Part shown: positions 57,680 to 64,000 of the stretch, piece by piece | Layout: every line of letters starts with the position of its first letter | Position numbering within the stretch: the stretch's first letter is position 1 | Origin: Coptis chinensis | Taxonomy: Eukaryota > Streptophyta > Magnoliopsida > Ranunculales > Ranunculaceae | Length of the DNA stretch: 64,000 bases | Direction: 5' to 3' | Assembly: GCA_015680905.1 (NCBI GenBank) | Contig: CM027378.1 | Location: forward strand, 104,987,501-105,051,500 | Translations under genes and position numbers: made by a program | Notes under the pieces: generated by a model | Database searches by the model: none | Seen by the model: only the letters and a program-made list of their open reading frames with translations | What the model was told of the DNA's origin: nothing

Positions 57680-58114
57680 TAAAAATGCCTTGGAAATGGG
57701 TTGGAGATATATATGGGTGGAATGTGATTCCTCCTCGGTGGTTAAAGCTTTCTAGAATAATTATGTGCATTGGGGATTCAAGCATCTGTGGCAAAGGATG
57801 AAGGATGCAGCTGCATGGATCATTATCACTCCAATATGGAGAGAGACTAACTTGGGAGTTGATAGCTGTGCGCAACATGGAGCTACTCTTCTTCAAGGAG
57901 AAAGTATGTGGTGGGACTCCATACCTCCTTTCATGAAGAATTTAGAGAACCACTATACTACCTATTTCAGATTTGTCAACTAGAGCCTCTTGTACTAGGA
58001 AAGATACACATTTGTTGTTGTTATCTTTCCTTAGCTACTCTTTTCCAACTGTATTTCCTTTTCATGTAACTCTTATTCTTTTATTCTTAATCAATTACCT
58101 TTTAGCAAAAAAAA
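57680..58114 (+). mobile_element. 5'-truncated LINE fragment with poly(A) tail
   Basis: The plus strand encodes WRETNLGVDSCAQHGATLLQ and WWDSIPPFMKNLENHYTTYF, resembling the RNase H-like C-terminus of plant LINE ORF2. A 3' UTR and an A8 tail (58107-58114) follow. Perfect 12-bp direct repeats, GAATTAGCCAAA, flank it at 57668-57679 and 58115-58126. That is the signature of target-primed insertion of a truncated LINE, about 435 bp long. Confidence 0.82.
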
Positions 58115-58126
58115 GAATTAGCCAAA

Positions 58127-58754
58127 CATTGGTATATTTGTCATTGAAAAGAATGTTTAATGAGACTTCTTTCTGGATTCTTCGATAGTGACTATATTTT
58201 TCCAGTTAGTGATTTATAGTGTTACTTTTTCTAGTTGTTGTAAACAAACAATCCCAAAAAAAATAGAGCATACAAACTCCGCCTCATGATTCTTTAGCAA
58301 TGCACTAACCAAAGCAAAATTCCCTAATCACTAAGGTCACAATACGGTTTTCCCATGCTAAATGTTGCCCCATGCTAAATGTTGACTCCACTTAGCCCAA
58401 GACCTTTTGCCATCGAGTATGACCATCTGAATTTCCCTCGATTCATGACTTCCATTTGTATCAGTTTTGAGATTCTGACGTTTACGTCATAACCTAACAA
58501 GTCATGACAGCATGTATTCGAAGGGATTATTGTGTAAGATTATAAGTACTAATTAATTAGAAATAAATATATATGTTAGTGAGTGTTTTTATTTCTATTT
58601 TCTCATTTTCAAAAATTAATTTCATATTCCTGTAGGACTATTTACTCCTCAAGTGCATAAACACTTCAATATGCTCATATTAATTGGCAAATTTCCAGTA
58701 CCAATGAAAATTGGTCAGGTTTCACCAGTTTTTGTAATATTGTGCTTGAATATT
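58127..58754. other. Unassigned intergenic DNA
   Basis: A/T rich; CCATGCTAAATGTTG is duplicated in tandem near 58353-58385. No gene seen. Confidence 0.5.
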
Positions 58755-60374
58755 GTTAAGAGTCCAAAACTGTAGTTTTAACTCCTTAATAATATTACAT
58801 GTAGACCAATTATGTTTATAATAAATAAGAGTTAGTATTGTTTATATATTTTTGTGTATTTTAGGTCTTGGAGTCAATTATGTGAAGAAATATGACACTT
58901 TTGCAAGAGAAATGAGCAACGGTTGGTTGCTAAGAAGTTCTATGGTTAAAGCCCAAGTTTCAAGGAGAAAAAATCTTTTTAAAACCCAGTCAAAGCTGAA
59001 AAGTCAAAGTCGACGCGGGCAGAAATAGAGCATAAAAGTCAATAGAACTTTCGCAGGCCGTATCTTTAATTTGGACTCAGACCTCAGAATTTGGCCTATT
59101 ATATGTCAAAATGACTGGCTCGGAAAGAGCTTTCTAATGGTCTAGGCCTTGATCTAATCAAAGGAGTAAAATTAGATGAAAAGGCTATTGCTTAAACAGC
59201 ATGAGAGTAATGATTTTAAATATAATCAATATGGTGAAAACTAATATTGAATATATTCTAAATTAAACAAGGGCAAATAAATATTAAGATGTTAATATGA
59301 AGAAAGAATTAGGGAGATTTGAAATCCACTTTGATTAATCCCTAACATGCTAGTATAGAGTTTGTTGTAACCCTAATATTTATGTTTTCACACAAGGTTC
59401 AACATAAATGTTAAGTCTTTTTATCCCTAATTATTCATGGTATCTCTAGACAACTAATAATTAGTATGAGAGGAAGTTGAAACCCATTCTCATGGTGAAT
59501 GAACTACCCTATAGTCTAGGTTTATTTTACTTATTGCTAAATAGAAAACCCTAGACTTGAAGCTCTTTAATATAACAATTCTATACTGACACATTAAGTC
59601 TTCATCAAAGCTTCAATCAAACCCCTCTAATGGAAGTTTAGCTATGGTTCATTAGACTATCAAAGAATAAATAATGAGAACAAGAAAACATAATTAAAGG
59701 AATAATTGTATTAAAATAACTTGAATTGTATTAATAGTGGCTATACTAATAAAACATAAACTAGGTTAAACTAAAGAGAAGAGGTAGGAGTCTCTTAGAG
59801 TTTTGCCTTAGTCCTCTTTATATAGGAGAGGGCTAGGTTTACAATTTCATGCATGGGCCTTGGAGCTATGTTTTGGGCCACTAAATCAAGCCCAAAACCT
59901 AATTACTTAAGTCCAAAAAAAGTTTCTCTACTAGAAATTACTGCAACAACCTTTTTATCCACCTTTACTCCTTTGATTGGATCAAAGCCTGGACCATTAG
60001 AAAGCACTTTTTGGGTCGGTCATTTTGACATATAATAGGCCCAATTCCGAGGTCTGAGTTCAAATATATGGCCTGCGGAAGTTCTATTGACTTTTATGCT
60101 CTATTTCTGCTCGCGTTGACTTTGACTTTTCAGCTTTGACTGGGCTTTAAAAAGGCGTTTTCTCCTTGAAACTTGGGCTTTAACCATATAACTTCTTAGC
60201 AACCAATTTTTGCTCTTTTCTCTTGCAAAAGTGATATATTTCTTCATATAGTTGACTCCAAGACCTGAAATACACAAAAGTACGTAAATAGTACTAACTC
60301 TTATTTATTATAAATATAATTGGTCTAAATATAATATTATTAAGGGGTTAAAACTACAGTTTTGGGCTCTTATC
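58755..60374. mobile_element. Foldback element with inverted arms of about 440 bp
   Basis: Left arm 58755-59198 and right arm 59938-60374 are inverted copies. Examples are TAAGAGTCCAAAACTGTAG against CTACAGTTTTGGGCTCTTA, and GCTGAAAAGTCAAAGTC against GACTTTGACTTTTCAGC. The 740-bp centre is A/T rich and non-coding. Long arms and an empty centre fit a non-autonomous MULE or foldback element. No matching flanking duplication was found, perhaps because it lies at the truncated edge of an LTR. Confidence 0.75.
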
Positions 60375-60550
60375 AACTTCACACATATTTAAAGGGTGAA
60401 GAGTTATCAATAAAAAAAGAAAATAAATAGTTAAATAGACTTGTGAGCTATAGAGGTCAAAGGTTAAGGCTCCTCCATCAACCTTATTTCTTACTTTTGT
60501 CATTTTATTTGTTGTTTCACACAATTGGTACTAACGAGTACGTACCAAAG

Positions 60551-60562
60551 TGGTATCAGAGC
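60551..60562 (+). other. Primer-binding site (initiator Met tRNA)
   Basis: TGGTATCAGAGC exactly matches the usual 12-base site, just after the 5' LTR remnant. Confidence 0.85.
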
Positions 60563-60792
60563 TCAAGCATAGACTAGCGTGTAGAGCACTTGGAACAAGC
60601 TATGGAGAAGCTCTCAACTGGGCAATCAGATCTCTTGAACTGAATGACTGAAATGTGTGAAAAACTCAATGTTCGTATCGACAAGATGTCTTTTCAATAT
60701 GCTAAATAAGGTGGAGAAACTTCTCAACTATCAGCTACAGTTTCCATTGGGCGGAATGGTGGTTCAAACACTTCATATATGCGCCTAAGCTT

Positions 60793-61482
60793 GTGAAGTT
60801 GGACTTTCTGCGTTACAATGGTGAAGACAACCCAAGTAATTGGCTATACAGGGTGAAAGAGTTTTTTCATATGAACCACATTCCTATGGAGGAACATGTG
60901 CCATTGGCAGTTTTCCATTTCGAGGGTCCTGCTCAATTGTGCTACCAAATTTTGAAACAGGAGATGACCGTCATAACATGGGAAGAATTCGAACAAGCCG
61001 TGTTTATTTGCTATGGTCCGAACCCATTTAGCGATTTTTTCGGTGACTTGGCTAAACTACAACAAGTTGGATCTATACGAGAATATCAAAATCAATTTGA
61101 GCAACTGCTTGCAAAGGTTGGACATCTTCCACAGGAACGACAAGTGAGTTGCTTTGTTAATGGGTTATGTCCTTCAATTAGAACCGATGTTCATGCTGCA
61201 AGACCAAATTCATTATCTAAAGCAATAGGATTGGCTCGTCTGTTCGAAGCTCGTGATAGAGTTCACATTGATTCCAGCGGCAAGGCTGCTAGCACTTCAC
61301 TAACAATTCCAGTGAAGCAATTAATTGCAAACGAATTACAAGAGCGACGTTCAAAAGGGCTATGTTTCAATTGCATCGAAAAGTTTTTTCTGGGGCATCG
61401 TTGTAAAAAATTATTCTTGATTTTGGTGTTCAATGAAGAGGCAGATGGAGACATTGCCATGGAGAACAATGAAAGTGGCTAA
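60793..61482 (+). CDS. Ty3-type gag
   Basis: 229 codons. The capsid (Retrotrans_gag) domain is visible as KLDFLRYNGEDNPSNWLYRV, WEEFEQAVFICYGPNPFSDF, GDLAKLQQVGSIREYQNQFE and VSCFVNGLCPSIRTDV. A zinc-knuckle-like CFNCIEKFFLGHRC lies near residue 193. The frame is unbroken and ends with TAA. About 20 bases later, in another frame, LEDKGNFKGEG-like residues resemble the very end of Ty3 pol, so protease to integrase appear to have been deleted. The true gag start is probably further left near 60603 (ATGGAGAAGCTC), but a TGA and a TAA interrupt that frame. The protein could package RNA only with help from an autonomous relative. Confidence 0.85.
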   Translation: MKLDFLRYNGEDNPSNWLYRVKEFFHMNHIPMEEHVPLAVFHFEGPAQLCYQILKQEMTVITWEEFEQAVFICYGPNPFSDFFGDLAKLQQVGSIREYQNQFEQLLAKVGHLPQERQVSCFVNGLCPSIRTDVHAARPNSLSKAIGLARLFEARDRVHIDSSGKAASTSLTIPVKQLIANELQERRSKGLCFNCIEKFFLGHRCKKLFLILVFNEEADGDIAMENNESG

Positions 61483-61526
61483 AATTCCTTGCTATTCGTA
61501 GTGCCCTTGAGGACAAGGGCAATTTT

Positions 61527-61540
61527 AAGGGGGAAGGAGT
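61527..61540 (+). other. Polypurine tract
   Basis: AAGGGGGAAGGAGT directly precedes the 3' LTR start TGTTATATG. Confidence 0.85.
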
Positions 61541-61680
61541 TGTTATATGTGACGTGTAGGACTGGTTAGTAGTAATTCTTAGCAGTGGGAGTTAGTAGTG
61601 GGCGAGTAAATGTTAGTAGGAAGTGATTTTTCAGTTGGAGAGTGGTTTGTTATTTGAATAGAGTCCATGTTAGTCGTAAG

Positions 61681-62674
61681 TAGGGGTGTCTCTTTTTGCC
61701 GAATTTCCGATTTTTCCGAAATCCGACCCGAAATTGGTCTGGCTCTGGGTGTAGTTTTCATGGGCCGATTTTCCGATTTCCGAAAATTCCGAAAAAAATT
61801 TGGATTGGATTTGGATATAACTCTAAAAACCGATCCGATCCGATATCCGATCCGAAAGTTCCGATATATAGCCGATCTGAAATTTCCGATATTTTTGCCA
61901 ATTTATTCCGAAAATATGTACTTCTCTCACTATCCACTTGATTAGATCTCAACCAGATCTCGACCGTTCATTCATTTTCTAGTTTTTTACTTCCAAAAAC
62001 AAAAACAAAAACATAACCTAGCTGCTACTTCTCCACTTGAATTGGACCACTCCATTATCATTACACCGTCTACCATAACAATAATAATATGAAAAAAAAT
62101 GTCATTGAGTCATACAATGACTTCCAGACCAATCCAAAAGCCAAATTCCAATAGATAGAATGTTATGTAAAGCTACATAGAGTCCAAGACCAAAATCCAT
62201 TATTCATGCAGACACTTCACGCTTCAATTTCAGCACACGAAAAAAGATTGAAACATTACAAATACCCAGACCTCAACAGCTAGAATGCAATGCTTGCTGT
62301 TGGTGGTTGCAGGTTTTTTTTCTCATTTTTTCTTGGATCACTTGTTTGAATGAAAATGGGGTTTCTCAGTAAACAAGTGCGTATTGCTGTTGGTACATAC
62401 ATTGGTGTTGTGGACATAGTTTTCTCTTCCTACAATGAACATTGGCGTATGGTATTCCAAATATAATTGAAAGTAAAGAGATCTTTGAAAATTTACCAAG
62501 TATTCCGAAATTTCCGAGTTATTCCGAAATTTCCAAAAGTTCTGAAATTGGAAATATATTTTGAATCTGAAAAAAAATTGGATCGGATTTGGCTAGCATA
62601 TTAGGTTCCGAAAAAAATTCGGAAAAATTCCGAAGGAGGTTAATCCGATCCGATCCGATCTGAAGTCACCCCTA
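61681..62674. mobile_element. hAT-like element rich in CCGATCCGAT
   Basis: 994 bp, ends TAGGGGTGTCTCTTTTTGCC and TGAAGTCACCCCTA. A perfect 8-bp duplication, GTCGTAAG, lies at 61673-61680 and 62675-62682. Both subterminal zones carry CCGATCCGATC, TTCCGAAA and CCGATATA words; the centre has no coding frame. It is inserted in the 3' LTR of the gag-only element. Confidence 0.92.
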
Positions 62675-62699
62675 GTCGTAAGCGATAAGTGTTTCCTTA

Positions 62700-63167
62700 T
62701 CTATATCTTAATATTAAAGCTCCCACAAGGGGTATTTTTCGAGCTCTATTAAAATTTCACGTCATCTCCTATTAAAATGGGAATCTTTCTCCTATTTGAA
62801 AAACAGGAATCTTTTTTTACAATGGGAATTCCTCTCATATTATAACGGGAATTATTTTCCTATTAAAACAAATTCTAGCACTTCTAATTAAAGCGGGAAT
62901 CATTCTCCTATTAAAATGAGAATTCCTCCCGTATTGAAAAGGAAAAATCTAGCATATCTAATTAAAACGGGAATTATTCTCCTATTAAAACATGATCTCT
63001 CTCCCAATTGAAAAAACAGGTTTTTAAAACTTAATTAAAACTTTTTTTAAAACAATTTGTTAGAAAATTAAAACGGGTTAGCGACTAAAATGGTAATCCC
63101 AATTTTCTAAAAAAAAATATAATTGTTTTCAAAAGAACCGGAGTGTATGCACGGGCCTACAAGCTAG
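62700..63167 (+). mobile_element. Short non-autonomous Helitron, single copy
   Basis: Begins TCTATATCTTAATATTAAAG after an A and ends with a hairpin-bearing GTGTATGCACGGGCCTACAAG, then CTAG followed by T. It has no flanking duplication, as expected for Helitrons. Same family as the array at 12389-13643, in opposite orientation. Confidence 0.85.
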
Positions 63168-63257
63168 TTTTTAGTATTTTAGTTCTTCACACCTATTTAA
63201 AAGGGTGGAGATATCAATAAAAATAGAAGATAAATAGTTAAGCAGACTTGTGAGCTC

Positions 63258-64000
63258 ATTGATTTACAAAATACCTATAGTAGACGAGTGTTGCCCAAAC
63301 TCAAATTAGATGAGAGCAGACGGTGGTTGCCCAAACTCAAAGTGAATTGTCCAAACTTGAATTGGTGAGAAAATGTACGGTTTTTGGTTTTTGATTTTGG
63401 GTTTTTTTGTGAGTGAGTAGGCGAGAGAGATGATACCAGTTGAAAAGGTTTTCCCGATTTTCACAATTTAGGTGGAGATGTACTGGGCTTTCTTTTGGAC
63501 TTTGCTGTTTGGGCTTGGGCTAGAGGCTGTCCAATCCAATTTGTGACTCTTAGATAATTGAGTTCGCAAACTTCTTTCAAGCAGTCTATACCATATCTTC
63601 AAGCAATGTCCATCGTGACTTGTGATAATTGTTCTTGACACACTTATGACTCTGTCCTAACCTCAAGGGACTTGACATGTTTTTCAGTATTTATCCCAAC
63701 TGGCAAAATCGATTAACTTCCAAAATCAAAATTAACATTCTTATAGAAATCAACTTAACAAAACAGAGCTGCTTTCTGACTCGCGGCTGGGATTCAATCT
63801 AAGGGTGGATAAATTGATGGTCCCAAATGTGCCACAATATGAGAGAGATGGTTAGAAATTAATTAGAAGTTTTAATTATGAAATTAAACAGAATAAAACC
63901 TTTCGCCTCTTACCTCTTCTTCTTCCTCACATCGTGTTGTTGTACTGTCATTCGCTCTAGCATTTTTCTTTCCAAAATCCTTTGGTCTCCAATCTTTCCA
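63258..64000. other. Unassigned DNA at the right edge
   Basis: TTGCCCAAACTCAAA occurs twice (about 63292 and 63329) with a third related TTGTCCAAACTTGAA. No gene or complete element recognised. Confidence 0.5.

Larger units (their letters stand above)
60375..63257 (+). mobile_element. Gag-only Ty3-like LTR element with a disrupted 3' LTR
   Basis: Order: the last 170 bases of the 5' LTR (from CTTCACACATATTTAAAG), primer site, gag, a trace of the pol end, polypurine tract, then a 3' LTR that starts TGTTATATGTGACGTG at 61541. The 3' LTR is interrupted by a hAT-like MITE (61681-62674) and a Helitron (62700-63167). It resumes with CTTCACACCTATTTAAAAG and stays alike to about 63257 (GACTTGTGAGCT). 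Gag and a polypurine tract without pol resembles TR-GAG-type or deletion-derived elements. Confidence 0.82.

Overview
This is nuclear DNA of a flowering plant, most likely a eudicot. The evidence is introns with GT/AG borders, plant-type transposon families, a plant 5S rRNA sequence and one chloroplast DnaJ gene. The window is a transposon graveyard. By eye, about three quarters is identifiable mobile DNA, much of it nested. The only convincing intact host gene is a small J-domain protein (DNAJ11-like) at 29759-30256 on the minus strand.

Layout. 1-11866: a Ty1/copia element on the minus strand, its 3' end outside the window, split by a 9.0 kb Athila-type Ty3 element (1171-10213, 5-bp duplication CCAAT). 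The Athila element itself carries a 1.3 kb hAT-like element and an inverted piece of pol. 12235-13643: a tRNA-derived SINE and three head-to-tail short Helitrons. 14164-17113: three MITEs. 17626-24221: an A/T-rich MITE (8-bp duplication AATACAAT) blown open by a LINE, a 5S rRNA sequence, a second SINE and a second 5S piece. 24485-28135: more MITEs and a second copy of the 1.2 kb hAT-like element. 29759-30346: the DnaJ gene and its TATA box. 31122-31956: three small inverted-repeat elements in a row. 32353-37135: a mosaic of non-autonomous LTR elements. 38034-39897: two MITEs.

40951-56275 is the most informative part. Two Mutator-like elements (MULEs) lie 323 bp apart, each with long terminal inverted repeats and a perfect 9-bp target duplication (TTATGATAT and ATTTGTTAA). 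Each encodes a MuDR-type transposase with an intron-containing, repeat-rich basic tail, broken by stops or frameshifts. Each also encodes a small cysteine-rich protein transcribed towards the transposase, in the place where maize MuDR carries mudrB. The first MULE also contains a captured exon of a malectin-like receptor kinase.

56373-63257: a hAT-like MITE, a 5'-truncated LINE with a poly(A) tail and a 12-bp duplication, a foldback element with arms of about 440 bp, and a gag-only LTR element whose 3' LTR was hit by both a hAT-like MITE (perfect 8-bp duplication) and a Helitron.

The insertion order can be read directly from target duplications that pair across the inserted DNA. Nothing here forms an operon or pathway. 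The genes that act together are the transposase/companion pairs of the two MULEs and the gag/pol remnants of each retroelement. All family assignments come from motifs read by eye; no database search was possible.
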